Source: Cryptomeria japonica
Lineage: Eukaryota > Streptophyta > Pinopsida > Cupressales > Cupressaceae
Length of the DNA stretch: 64,000 bases
Assembly (NCBI RefSeq): GCF_030272615.1
Contig: NC_081405.1
Coordinates: 161,330,694-161,394,693, forward strand
Direction: 5' to 3'
Position numbers and translations under genes: made by a program. A model generated the notes under the pieces. The model was given only the letters and a program-made list of their open reading frames with translations, had not been told where the DNA came from and ran no database searches. Below are positions 12,807 to 23,300 of the stretch, in pieces. Positions within the stretch are counted from its first letter, which is position 1; each line of letters opens with the position of its first letter.

Positions 12807-13975
12807 ATGCAAAGAGATTACTCTAAGAGATTTAGAGTGCTATAAAAAATGAAATATTGTTGTAGCAAGTGCATGAGAACAAGAGTAGGCTCTAAGAGCC
12901 AAGAGAATCAGAGAGATAGTGCTAGAGAGCCAGAGAGAGACCAAGAGAGTGTAAGAGAATATAAGAGAGAGTGAGCACTTGGAGAAGATAGAAAAATTAA
13001 AAGAAGAGAAAAGGTAAACTTAAAAGAGAGAAGAGGAGGGAAAAGAGAGTTTTTAATTTGTTTGAAAGATTCGAAGCCGTTTCTACTGACATGTGCAAAT
13101 GAAAAGTGGAAAGAAATGCTTAGAACCAACATTCAAACATTGAGATTTTGTAGAATGAATGCATGGCACATGGATGTCCATGCGAGCTATTGTCCAAATG
13201 AATCACACTAAAAAATGATAAGAGACAAGGGAGACATATGGCTAACAAGATTGATGCCACAAGGAGCTTTTAGAAAGGGCGGCCTCGAGCATCCAAAGAG
13301 GGAAAAGGCTGATGCAAGGGCTGAAGTGAGCCTACTTAGGTGCTAGGGGAATGGACACCAAAGAGGTTACAAAAGATGTAAGCCAAATTACAAAGGGATA
13401 TGTAATTTTTGACACTACAACTTGATATGTCTCGATATATGCTTGATGCTCAATAATGTGATCTTTTATAACATTTACCCAAGTATGAGATAATTTGAGT
13501 ACATGTTCACATGGAGAGAGAGGGGAGAGAGGAGTGGGATAATTAAGGACTTTAGATTTTATTATATATGAGCTTGAGCAAGGATGTAAATGGTGGATAT
13601 TAAATTATGGATGGATGGTCAAGATTAAATTAGTTGTACTTGGAGCACTAGATCATGTGCAAGGGGTTCTTTAATTTTTTTTAATTAAGTAATTATATAT
13701 GGAAGGACATATTTTTATTTAGATATATTAATTTCTTTTAAGTGGATGAGAGTTGACCTATTTTATTTTATTTATTAAGAGAATAAAATGGATTTAACTT
13801 TTATTTTGATAAGCAATGTTTCAATGTTTATTTTTTAAAAATGTTCTTTACAAGTGGTGGGTGGGAGATTTATAGAGAAGTGTAGGTGCAAGGTGAGGAT
13901 GAGAGGGATGAGGAATTGAACAAGTATCCTGTAGATGGATGCTTCCTACTGTCAACTCAAAATGTGAACTAGTGT
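12807..13975. other. No gene seen; purine-rich AGAGAG tract
   Basis: 12880-13055 is strongly purine-rich on the plus strand (AGAGAG and GAAAAG repeats). The remainder is AT-rich with no open frame or domain I can support. Confidence 0.5.
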
Positions 13976-14924
13976 TTGGACTATCATCTCTTGTTCCCTA
14001 AAGTCCAAGAGGAGGGAGGGATCCATTGTACATGTGGGTCCTTTTCTAAGACTCACTTTGTGTCTATTGAGATGGATGTCAACATTGATAGTAAGATTAG
14101 TGGGTCCTCTTCTTCCTTGATGTTTTCATTTGGAAATAATCCCTACGGATCTTGGAAGGAACTTTTAAACAATGGTCATTTTGTTTCTATGGATGGTGTT
14201 TCTATTGAGCATATCAATAAGGGAACGTGCTTAACTATTAAGGACCCATCCTTGAACCATTCTCTAGCTAAAATGGATAACTCTCTAGTTGGCACATTTC
14301 TAGGTAGGCACCCGGATATTACTATCGTTCATAAATGGACACCAACTAGGTGGCCAGTGGAAGGTAGCCTAACAATGTCTACACTTCCTAAAGGTATGTT
14401 ATACTTATCTTTCTCTCTTTGGGAATACTTCACTTGTATTCTCTCTTCGAGTCCCTAGTCTTTTAGGAAGCAACAACTTTTTCTCTGCAAATGGTACCTG
14501 TGCTTTAACCCAAAGGTTCATTTTGGGATGAAGAGATCATTCTATGAATTGCCAACTCATTAAGGAAGTTCATTTTTTTGGATTCCATCACTAAAAAAGG
14601 TCTTGTTTGGTGTTTGTGTGATTTTGTGCTATTATTGTTCCTATTTCATCTCTACCTCTAATGATTGAACTAAAATCTTATATGGATTCGTGGACCCAAC
14701 AAATTGAATTTGAGAACTTGACTCCATTCTGCTAGTTTTGTTCCTCTATTGATCACCTCTATAATAATTGTCCAAAAGGTGGTTGTAGAGCTTTGTCCCA
14801 CGAGATGAAAGGCAAGGGTCCATTTGTTTCTTCCTTGACTAATGGGTTGTTTGGTTCTAGTTCTTAGTCTCTCAAGTTGGCTCTAAAGACTGTGACTAAG
14901 GAGGCCAAGGCTATGGCTTCTCCA
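13976..14924 (+). pseudogene. LINE ORF1 fragment (DUF4283 + CCHC type)
   Basis: An open stretch at 13976-14458 contains SLVGTFLGRHPDITIVHKW, then RWPVEGSLTM and LPKGMLYLSF. This is the pattern of the DUF4283 domain at the N-terminus of ORF1 in plant L1-type LINEs. Past the stop, frame-shifted remnants continue to a degenerate zinc knuckle near 14733-14782 (C, FCSSIDHLYNNC, with one Cys region interrupted by a TAG). The sequence is cut at 14924 by the 5' LTR of copy B. The fragment has several stops and no endonuclease or reverse transcriptase, so it is dead. Its role in an intact LINE would be RNA binding. Confidence 0.65.
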
Positions 14925-15863
14925 TGTTGGCAATTGACACTTATCTAGTGGCTATTGATGCTTGATTATTGGTTTAAGGGTTTTCATTGATGGAAACTCA
15001 TCATAGAATTATATCTGATAGCTATAGATCTTGATAACCAGAAGTGGATGTGAATCGATAATCAATTAAATGATATTTCAAGTTGAGTAGAACAGTTTTG
15101 GTCTTGAAGCTTTCTAGTGATTGCAGTGTTATGAATCATGCATGGGATGATGGGGCTGACATAGATACATCATCTTATCTTCTTTTTGGTGATATGATTT
15201 TTCTTTTGGTAATCCGGTTAATACTTACACGTTACACTTCAGGCCAACTTGATAATTATCTATTTTTATGATTGTGGATATATAAGACCGGTGTAGAAGA
15301 TCATTTCAAGGTATGGTATAAAGTAATATGAGCGAGTAGTGATGAAGAATCCCTTTTGGTGCAGTTGCACATGCACATTCTTGATCCGATAGTTGACTAA
15401 GATAGAAAATAGAGTAGAGTAGTAGAGGTGATACAGTTAGAGTTTTGCACTTAACCGAAACTCATCTAGGCATTGTTAGATGCTTTTTTGGAGTTCTTTC
15501 ATTATAATTCATCACTATAAATGATTTGTAAGGTAGTGATCCTTCTAGGGTTGTAGCCCTTATTGTAATTGAGCAGTGAGCTCTAGGTAGTGTGCCTGAA
15601 TGCATGTGCATTTCCCATTTTGTAATATTATTTTTCTAATGGCCATAGTGGAATAATATTGTGGGTTCAAATCCCATTGTAATTTTTCCCATTTGGGTTT
15701 CCACATGAAAAATCCAGGTGTTATGATTTTGTGGTTGATTGTTTTGTGTTTCTGCATTTCAGTTTCATGCTGATGCTTCTAGTGGTTTAAAGTTAATTCA
15801 AAAAATTTAATAACCAGTAGAACACTGATTCACCCCCCCTCTTAGTGTTCCTTGATTCCAAAA
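14925..15863 (+). repeat. 5' LTR of copy B
   Basis: 939 bp, from TGTTGGCAATTGACAC to GATTCCAAAA. The start matches the LTR of copy A closely and the end shares the C-rich CCCCCCTCTTAGTGTT block. The terminal CA has become AA. Confidence 0.8.
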
Positions 15864-15865
15864 AT

Positions 15866-15877
15866 TGGTATCAGAGT
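15866..15877 (+). other. Primer-binding site, copy B
   Basis: TGGTATCAGAGT, the initiator-Met site with the last base changed from C to T. Confidence 0.8.
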
Positions 15878-15931
15878 CTATTTCCTCTGAGGAAGCCTAA
15901 TCGCTTGAGGAAGGTCCAGGAGATTGAATCA

Positions 15932-17149
15932 ATGGATTCTAATTTTTAGAGATGGCTTAGTGTAGCACTTGAAGATCTTTATGCAACAAGGAATGAAATC
16001 GATAACTTAAAGAGAACCTTGAATGCAATTGAAGACTTCATTAATGACTTGAAGGATCAAGTGAACACTTCAAGAGACAAGAGGAAATAACTTATGGATA
16101 AACTGAAGGGGAAAGAAGACCAATGCATGAAGAATCAGGACAAAGTTGACAAGCTTGAGAGAGATAATGTTGTATTGAAGAATGAGATACAATCCATTGT
16201 GATGAAGCTAACTAAGGAGATTGAAGAAGGAAAGAAGAATGAAGAAATCTTTACTTAATCATTGAAGGAAAGAGCAGATGAATGCTTTAGGCTTACCTAT
16301 GAGAATGATTAGTTGAAGCTTGAGTTGACACAATGAAGGAATTATGGTTGAGAACTTGAAACACAAATTATTTCCCTAAGAGATGAACTTGCCACTGCAA
16401 ATGAATACAAAGACAAATTTGATGCTAGCTCAACAAGGCTTGATGAGATGTTGGAAAGTTAGAAACATGGAAAGGACATGCGAGGACTTGGATTTGAGAA
16501 AGGTGAATCCTCCTGATCTAGACATAGAAATGAAATGTTTAAGAACAAGAATCCTCCTATAAGACATCCTAATGCTCATAAATTCAATGGTAGATGCTTT
16601 ACTTGCAATAAATTTGGTCATATGGTGAATCAATGCAGAAGTAGGATGAATAATGGAATGAACAATGTGAACAATGGTCCTACCTTTACTGGTCAGTGTT
16701 TCAGATGCAATAATTTTGGTCACAAGTCAAACATGTGTAGAGAATTAATGATTAATTTTCAAAACAAGAGATGATATGCTTGTGGGATGTTTGGACATAT
16801 TTCTAACCAGTGCACGATGAGGCCAAATCAGATGAACTTCAGACCTATACAAAATTTAGCTTGTCGTGCATGCAATAAAACCGATCACATTGCAAAATAT
16901 TGCAAAAGAAAAAATGTGAACAAGAGTGCTCTGATAGACAAGAACAAAACTGATGATAAAGGCAAGGCAAAGGTAGAGGAGATTAGAGACAAGCATGAGA
17001 AGATGTGGGTCAGAAAAGTGAATCCAAGGCTGACAATGGATCTAGACCTAAATTTGGTGGAGGACCTTCATTTGGTAATTAAGGCATCTGGCCTTATGGG
17101 GTGGCATCTTCATGCAAATATTGCAAAACCCCCTTGGAGAGATCTGTGA
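15932..17149 (+). pseudogene. gag-like gene of copy B (coiled coil + four CCHC knuckles), nine stops
   Basis: A single frame runs from ATG 15932 to the stop at 17149 with no frameshift but nine in-frame stops. The N-terminal two-thirds is a coiled coil, rich in E, K, N and L. Four knuckles follow from about 16598: CFTCNKFGHMVNQC, CFRCNNFGHKSNMC, a third whose first Cys codon is now TGA (ACGMFGHISNQC follows), and CRACNKTDHIAKYC, where the Gly before His is Asp. The TAG at 16460 sits where copy D has CAG (61514). The gene is about 405 codons, similar to C. Confidence 0.85.
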
Positions 17150-17470
17150 TCGATCATGGTTGATTTTAGATACTTTAAGATGATTATCTAGATCTCTAGA
17201 TCATCCGGTGAGTTGATTGATGTTGGATAGGGCATCTGATTGAATCTTATTAGTGCATTTATTTCAATTTGAAATTAGGGTTTGCGAAGTTAAAAAGGGA
17301 AAATGTGAATCATTTCTCACATTTTGAGCCAAGAGTTGAAGAAAAAGAGCAAGGTGAACCTGTTTCCAAGGAGATCAAAATATTTGAGGCAATCCCATAG
17401 AAGCTATTGTGCATTCATTTGGAATAAAAGGTATTTTTAGAAGTTTATTGTGAACCCTAAACCTTTCAGA

Positions 17471-18830
17471 ATGGCATCATCTTCTGTCAATACTCCTTTG
17501 GTAGTTGAGGTTTCAAAGAGAGTAAGACCACAATTCAAGAAGCACCCATTTAAATTAGTCAAGGATGATCCAAACAATACCTTCTCATCTATGCCCCATG
17601 GTGTTCTACATGTTGATGATGTAAGAGATTATATTCACTACAACATTGAGGAAATAGGAAATGAAGCGATTCTAGCACTTTACAACCAACACCTCTGGGA
17701 CAAGAATAGAAATATTAAGATGAAATATGAGAAATTGCAGAGGAAGGGTTTCACGTAGCTCATGCATTTCCTTGTGTTTGATGAGGATGAATGGGTAAGA
17801 TATATTCTAAACTGTGTACATGATGAATTCATTGGGCTAGACAAGCCATACAAGATCACCAAGCATGCCATTCATATAGTCACATGTTTGCATCAAACCG
17901 GTGACAAGCCTAATCTAAGGAAAGTAGAAAGCACAATGGTGACAAAGGCAACTGGTGTGTAGTTTGATAATAGGTCCATGACTATTGATGATATCCAAGA
18001 GCATGACATAAGATTTATGTCCATGATCATTGGCTACAAGGTCTATCAGTCTAGTAGATTGAATTTTGTCTCTGGTACAACCATTTATGCAACATACCAG
18101 ATTGTGAAGGAAGAAACTCACTATGATCTTTGTTCAGTCCTTCTTGAGGAGCTTCCCAACAACTTGAAAAAGATAAAATCTGATAAGAATAATCTATTTA
18201 AGTTTGGTTCTTTGATTGTCTATTTGGAAATGTACTTCATGAATTGAATTCCCAGTACAGGTAGAGTGCAATGGGAATTTGATTTACTAGTGGCTACTCA
18301 AATCAAACAAGTTTTAAAAAGATTGGGAAACATATAAAATCATACATATGCCTTGTGGAGTTTCTTTAAAACCTTCCAAGGCTAGATACAAGATAGAGAA
18401 AGGATCCCCAAAGAGGTTGTCGAGAAATATGAGACCACTATATGCTTCATGGTGGACAAAGACCAATGTCACATGGAAGCTGTGGAACCCAAGACAATCT
18501 AGATTTTGCCGATGGATTATGAGGTGGATGGCTAGACCCTTGAAGCTTATGCTCAACACCTTTTGAGCAATCTGGTAGACCCCAATGAACCCAAGTTTGA
18601 CACTTTTAAGGAGAAGGATATGGAGTTACACAAGCAATTCACTATGCTTGCAAGGAAGAGAAAAGTATCTAAGATGGCTAAGGAAGTAGCTATGCAGATG
18701 GGATTTACCAGAGAGGAAATGAAGAAAGAAAGGGAGAAACATGCTCAGATGGAAGCTAAGGAGGAATCCAAGAAGCCTAAGGTTGAACCGGTTCCCTCCA
18801 AAGCTAAGCGAGAAGAAACCAAGTATGCTT
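17471..18830 (+). pseudogene. ORF2 of copy B, N-terminal part only
   Basis: Starts MASSSVNTPLVVEVSKRVRP. Open blocks at 17471-17758, 17762-17962, 17978-18247 and 18563-18830 are mostly in one frame and separated by stops. They align with the N-terminal half of ORF2 in A, C and D, for example the GYKVYQSSRLNFVS block at 18031-18072 and a FKFGSLIVYL block near 18199-18228. The gene ends abruptly at the B/E junction in a Lys-rich region. The function of the family is unknown. Confidence 0.75.
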
Positions 18831-19472
18831 ACCTTTATCCTTTGATGTCAGTTTCTTCTTTGATGCTCCATCTTTTGTTCCAGAGGTCTCATGTTCCTCA
18901 TAAACAGAAAAACGAAGTCCAGAGGTATTCTTTACCGGTTTTGCTGATTCAAGCTTTTGTTCTAGCTTAACAATACTCTTATTGAATTTGGCAAGTATTT
19001 CCTTTGACTTAGTGAATTCCTTGGAAATAGCAGCATTGGATTCCTTCAAGGTTGCATTATCAGAAATAGCCATGTTTTGTTCACCTTGCATTTCTTCTTT
19101 TGCCACTTTACTCTCTTGGAGATGAGCGGTAAGGGCACTGATTTCTTTCTTCATCTTGGAGATCTCATGATCTTTTTCTTTTACCAGGTCTTCATCTTTC
19201 CTCTGGTTCTCAAGCTCTTGACAAATTCTTAAAGTTAGTCCTTCCAGTTCCCTTCTCAGGTTGGCATTAGGTTCATTCAGTTTTTCAACTTCTTCAACTA
19301 GGGCTTCCATGTCTGCTTCATCAGAAGAATTATTTTCAATAAGCTCCATCAGTTTCTCAACATGCTCTCTTCTTTTTGCTAGAGAGGCCTTATATTTGAC
19401 TTGGAGTTCATCAAAGGCTTTCTTAGTCAGAGTGAGATGATGAGTAAGTTCCCTCACAGTGTACTCCCCCAT
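18804..19472 (-). CDS. gag-like coiled-coil protein of copy E, C-terminally truncated
   Basis: ATG at 19472 (MGEYTVRELTHHLTLTKKAF) is the first start after the primer site. The roughly 222-codon frame has no stop and is almost entirely coiled coil (E/K/L/N heptads). It ends in the linker TSGLRFSVYEEHETSG, which corresponds to DTSGIGFEVGESSG in copy C, just before the zinc knuckles. The knuckles are missing because the frame runs across the B/E junction and stops in foreign sequence at 18804. The linker motif is typical of Ty1/copia Sirevirus Gag proteins. It is probably non-functional without the RNA-binding part. Confidence 0.65.
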   Translation of the reverse strand: MGEYTVRELTHHLTLTKKAFDELQVKYKASLAKRREHVEKLMELIENNSSDEADMEALVEEVEKLNEPNANLRRELEGLTLRICQELENQRKDEDLVKEKDHEISKMKKEISALTAHLQESKVAKEEMQGEQNMAISDNATLKESNAAISKEFTKSKEILAKFNKSIVKLEQKLESAKPVKNTSGLRFSVYEEHETSGTKDGASKKKLTSKDKGKHTWFLLA

Positions 19473-19507
19473 ATCTCCTTCCAAGTGGTTAAACTTATAG
19501 AAATGTT

Positions 19508-19520
19508 GGCTCTGATACCA
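19508..19520 (-). other. Primer-binding site, copy E
   Basis: TGGTATCAGAGCC on the minus strand, two bases after the LTR end at 19523. Confidence 0.85.
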
Positions 19521-20082
19521 ATTGATGAATACTAAGAGGGGGGATGAATTAGTATACCCAAAAATACTGAACTTATTAGTTTTATGGTTATGTACATGTT
19601 GTTTCATGTGATCTTGAAAATAGTTAATGTTGCATTGATGTATGATGATGATAACTTAAAGTAATGGATGTTTGAAAAAAAAAGAAAATTATCTCCATTT
19701 GCTAGTAGACTTTAGATTATTTCTCTAGGGTATTTTGGCTAGCATTACACTTTTGGTTGAAAATATTGCAAACTCTAGAAGTTTACAAAATTGTAGCTTC
19801 AAGCACAATGTGTGAGATTAAATCTCTCCTACTTTCTTAGAGAAGCATCCCTCTTTAACTAACTACTCTATTTAAAACACAAGTTTTGGTTTCTAATCTA
19901 AACAAGGGTGGTACATCATCCTATTCTCTTTTTTAGAATAGATGTTATTCTCTCCTCTTTCTTCATGAAAGAATTTAAAATATAGAGAAATAATAATTCT
20001 TACACTTTCAAAGTTACAAATTAACCCGAAATCTAGGAATGATCAAATACAAATACGTAAGGAAGAAAAGTTTCCATAAAGG

Positions 20083-20556
20083 CACAAAGTCCCCCATTGC
20101 TTCTTTGAGACAGGAAAACAATGTTCAAGCGCAAAGTCTTGTAGTCACTATAATCCTATCAACCTTTTACAAATAAATTTTGTAACCCAAGGTATGTACT
20201 GGAAGATAACAAAGTAAAGCACAAAGTCTCTATCTTGATATCTTGTTACAACTTTTGATAGTATTATCTTGGAATAACAATATGAAGCTCAAAGTTTTCA
20301 AGTTATTATCTACTTCTATTAATCCTAATAAACAAAAGCTGAAATATGACACAAAGTCCACAAACCAACAATTGTTCCTACTCTTTAACAATATTTCCTC
20401 AACAACACCTTTACTTGAACAAAATAATAATTTACAACAAGAATGACATAAGAACACTCTCACCATAAACTAGAAATGAATCCAACACAAAGTTTGAATG
20501 ACAAAGATTTCTTCTTATTTGATCGAGTTTGTAAAAAAACAATGGGAACACAAAGT
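20083..20556. repeat. Spaced CACAAAGT word array in the LTR of copy E
   Basis: CACAAAGT or a one-base variant starts at 20083, 20130 (CGCAAAGT), 20220, 20288 (CTCAAAGT), 20350, 20486 and 20549. Several gaps are 62-68 bp or close to twice that. Between the words the sequence is not obviously repeated. Confidence 0.6.
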
Positions 20557-20664
20557 TAAACTTTTGCTCTTCACTTTGACGGAGTTTTGGCATATAGATT
20601 AAAGATTCCTCAATCCAAAAAGATCAAGAAGATCAAAAAAAGATCCTTATTACAATGAGCATCC

Positions 20665-20674
20665 TAATATATAG
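20665..20674 (-). promoter_or_regulatory. Putative TATA box of copy E LTR
   Basis: CTATATATTA on the minus strand, upstream of the word array and about 1.15 kb from the primer site. Confidence 0.4.
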
Positions 20675-20861
20675 AGAGGAGAGGTGCAGCATGAAACTAG
20701 GAAAGATACAACAAATTTGTGACCAAGTCAAAGGTAGAGTTAGATTTGACTTAGGACATGTGTAGTCCTGCATGTAAAAATATGAATACAAAATGACACT
20801 TGAGGTGTGGATTGAGATTACAAAATTAAACTAGGCTAGAGATGCATAAAAATGACTAAGT

Positions 20862-20891
20862 CACTAGTACATTCGGGTCAAAATTTCGACG
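20862..20891. repeat. CACTA left terminal inverted repeat (3' end of element)
   Basis: Thirty bases, from CACTAGTACATTC to TTTCGACG, preceded by the AGT target duplication. Confidence 0.85.
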
Positions 20892-21200
20892 CCAAATCGT
20901 CAGAATTTTGACACAATTTTGTCACACTACCGACAAAAAAAGCCATCGAAAACTTTGTGTCAAAAGTTCCCACTATCCTTGTGGTCGTTGCAATTCCGAC
21001 ATGACCTCCAACCTTTCCGACGGTCGCCATGGATGCTCATACCTAGAAAGAATACCGTCGCGATCTCGGCCTATCGTCGGAATTCTGACTCCAAAGGGTA
21101 AAATTACGACAAAGGAGTGTCGTCGGATGCACAGCATCCACGTCAGAACTCTCCTGGAGGCCGTCATAATTTGGAGTCAGAATTCCGACGATAGGCCGAT
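20892..21200. repeat. CACTA subterminal repeat region with 29-bp perfect inverted repeat
   Basis: CGAC/GTCG-centred words (CCGACG, CGTCGG, TCGTCAGAA, ATTCCGAC) occur about a dozen times in 310 bp, in both orientations. Within it, 21067-21095 and 21170-21198 are exact reverse complements (29 bp, 74-bp loop; core CTATCGTCGGAATTCTGAC). Dense subterminal repeats of this kind are where TNPA-like proteins bind in En/Spm. Confidence 0.75.
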
Positions 21201-21238
21201 TTTTTGCAAATTTTTTTTTTATAGAAAAAGATTGACAT

Positions 21239-21420
21239 TGGTATCTCTCTTCTATCTCTCTTCTATATCCCTCTCTACTATCTCTCTTCTCTCTCCCCTC
21301 TCTAGGTCTCTTTCTCCATACCTCTCTTCTTCTCTCCCTCTCTACTTCTCTTTCTCTACCCTCTCCAGGGCATTATCTCTTCCTCTCACCCTCTCTGTCT
21401 CTCTCACCTCTATAGGTCTC
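21239..21420. repeat. CT-rich low-complexity tract
   Basis: About 180 bp of TCTCTC/CTCCCTCT on the plus strand, next to the CACTA subterminal region. The open frame across it is an artefact of this composition. Confidence 0.8.
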
Positions 21421-22344
21421 ACCTTCCATTCCTCCATCATTACCCATGTTGTCAAGTTGCAAGATATTTCCCAAAGTACTTGGTTGCTAGGGTTGATTTT
21501 CTTAAGTGTTCGAGTCAGAGTTAGATGAGACCTACATGATTAAGCTGTATTAAGTGATCAAGTCACCAAGATCTCAATTGTAAACATGACTAGGTTCTAG
21601 CGTTTTAGGGTAGCATAGGTCAAGATTGAGGTATGGTGGTCAAGAATTACCTTCCAATTACAAAAGACATCCAAATGATGAAGAATGAAGGCGATGAACT
21701 CATAGAAGTTTGGAGGAGATAATTTGACTAAGTTAAAATTTTGTTTAAGTCATGGTCATGATACTAGCTTGCTCATCAAGAGCAATTTGTGCGAATGAAC
21801 CATAGAAATGTGCCCATGCTAGAGAAGCAAGAATTCCAATAAAACCTAAGGCAATGCTAGTAAGGGGTCAAAATTAAAGAATTAGGGTACAAAAAACAAA
21901 ATTTGGCTAAGTCGAGATGTTGCTCAAGGATGACCTAAATCATGGAGTGTAAATCAATCATGAAACATGAGAATGGATAGGTCTTGACCCAAGCAACGTA
22001 AGTCCCCCTTGTGATTCCAAAAGATATCACATCACAATCATTGAGTCTATCTACAATATAAAGTCAAGACCTGACTATTGGAATCTTGGAGTCATCCCAT
22101 TTGATCATGTAGTTTAGCACTTGGGAGGATTTTGTTCAAGAGAGGATACAATACTTAGTATTTTATTTTGTGTTGCATAGTGCATAAAAAACACATCAAC
22201 AAAAACCATTTAAAGGTTTGGTTAAAGCCTTTGAATCACAATCTCTACAAGAAGCTATCAAGAGTGCCCAAAATTTGGAAACTTTAGTATCCAAGAACAT
22301 AATTCATAAGACACCACTTTTAGAGCAACCAAAGAAGCCTATCA
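21421..22344. other. CACTA 3' region, no gene seen
   Basis: AT-rich non-coding sequence with no domain or repeat I can support. Confidence 0.5.
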
Positions 22345-22640
22345 ATGTAATATTTTATTTACCTTGGATATGTTTTATCCTAAGTGTGATATTCCACTAT
22401 TAAAAAGCTTAATTAGGTAATATTTTTACTTAGGTAGAATAAGTTAATGAGTTGCACATTCTCCTTCTTTGATTGAGATTCTACTTTTTCCTTGTCACAA
22501 ATTTGGAAACTTGGATAAGCAATTTCTTTTTTTGGTTTTCTACCTCTTCATGATCCTCAAGGATTTGGAATCTTGGAAGCTATATATTGTAGGTTTTTCC
22601 TCGATTAACATATCAAATGAAACTATTGTGAGCTTTCATA
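22345..22640. repeat. Diverged direct repeat, copy 1 (partner 25158-25445)
   Basis: Shares an ordered series of blocks with 25158-25445, including TTGCACATTCTCCTTCTTT, ATTTGGAAACTTGGATAA and TTGGTTTTCTA, all on the same strand. They are about 2.8 kb apart. They may be the remains of LTRs of an old small element inside the CACTA, but no primer site or target duplication was found. Confidence 0.6.
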
Positions 22641-22969
22641 TCTTAACATACCAAGGGCTAAAGTTTGGGGACGACAGGGGGATGACGAAGTGGGCGGGGT
22701 GGGATGCAAATATATACAACTTAAAAAAATAATTATAAAAGGATGTGTATAGAATAAGTATAACAAATGTAAATAAAAATTTGCCACACTATGTAAATTT
22801 TACAATAAACATTAAAAATATGTCAATGATTGCATTGAAATTTGAACATTAACAATGGTGGTAGAGTTTTGGAACTTTGGGAACAAACTAAGAATAAGTA
22901 TAAGAATTGCAGATGAAACTTTGGCATACTAAGTGTTTAAACTAGTCAACATAAAAAAAATAGAAATGA

Positions 22970-23300
22970 TTGCATTAACAATAAGAATGGTGGGTAGAGG
23001 TTTGGGGTCAATGGGTAGTGCCCCTTGTGGGGGGTTTGGGGCAGAGCCCCCATCAAGGTTAGGGGGCATTTTCAAACCTTTAATACGGATGACATTTTCA
23101 CAATAATTTCACCATTTTTGTTTAGAATTGGAGTTTCTAATTGGGGGCCATGGGAGACTCATAGGCATCCTCAAGATGGTCAAGAGACTCCTTGGAGTCC
23201 CTAGGACGTCCCTAAGTGGTGCGGCAAGGGGATGTTTCCCCTAAGTATTGCATCTTGAAAAAATAGGGATTTTGGAGGGGGGGAAGGGGTCCCCATGTTT
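22970..23300. repeat. G-rich segment with short hairpins
   Basis: Repeated G4-G7 runs on the plus strand. Includes the small inverted repeat GGGGCAGAGCCCC at about 23039-23051 and GGAGGGGGGGAAGGGG near 23275. It stands out from AT-rich surroundings. No coding frame. Confidence 0.5.

Larger units (their letters stand above)
14925..18830 (+). mobile_element. Copy B: 5' part of a gag+ORF2 LTR retrotransposon, 3' half missing
   Basis: The element starts with a TG-initiated LTR, primer site, gag-like gene and ORF2 like copies A, C and D. Around 18830 the sequence switches to the antisense strand of a related element (copy E). No 3' LTR or purine tract follows, so no target duplication can be checked. 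It interrupts the LINE fragment at 14924. Confidence 0.85.
18831..20861 (-). mobile_element. Copy E: minus-strand fragment of a related LTR retrotransposon (5' LTR + start of gag)
   Basis: On the minus strand there is an LTR ending TTAGTATTCATCA at 19523, a primer site (19508-19520), and a gag-like coiled-coil gene running toward 18830. There it meets copy B, which is in the opposite orientation. The upstream end of the LTR was not fixed. The CACTA insertion at 20862 probably cuts into it or its flank. Neither B nor E retains a 3' LTR. Confidence 0.7.
19523..20861 (-). repeat. 5' LTR of copy E (upstream limit uncertain)
   Basis: It ends at 19523 with the group-typical CCCCCCTCTTAGTATTCATC (minus strand). 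A TATA box lies at 20665-20674 and seven CACAAAGT-like words at 20083-20556. The LTR start may lie near 20861, beyond the CACTA insertion, or as close as about 20487 (a CCAACA on the plus strand). Confidence 0.5.

Noticed and set aside
13976-14458. 160-codon frame as a host gene
   Set aside because: Pattern matches LINE ORF1 DUF4283 and is followed by stops and a degenerate knuckle.
20908-21528. 206-codon plus-strand open frame
   Set aside because: It crosses the CACTA subterminal repeats and the CT-rich tract. Its Ser/Leu-rich protein is a product of composition.
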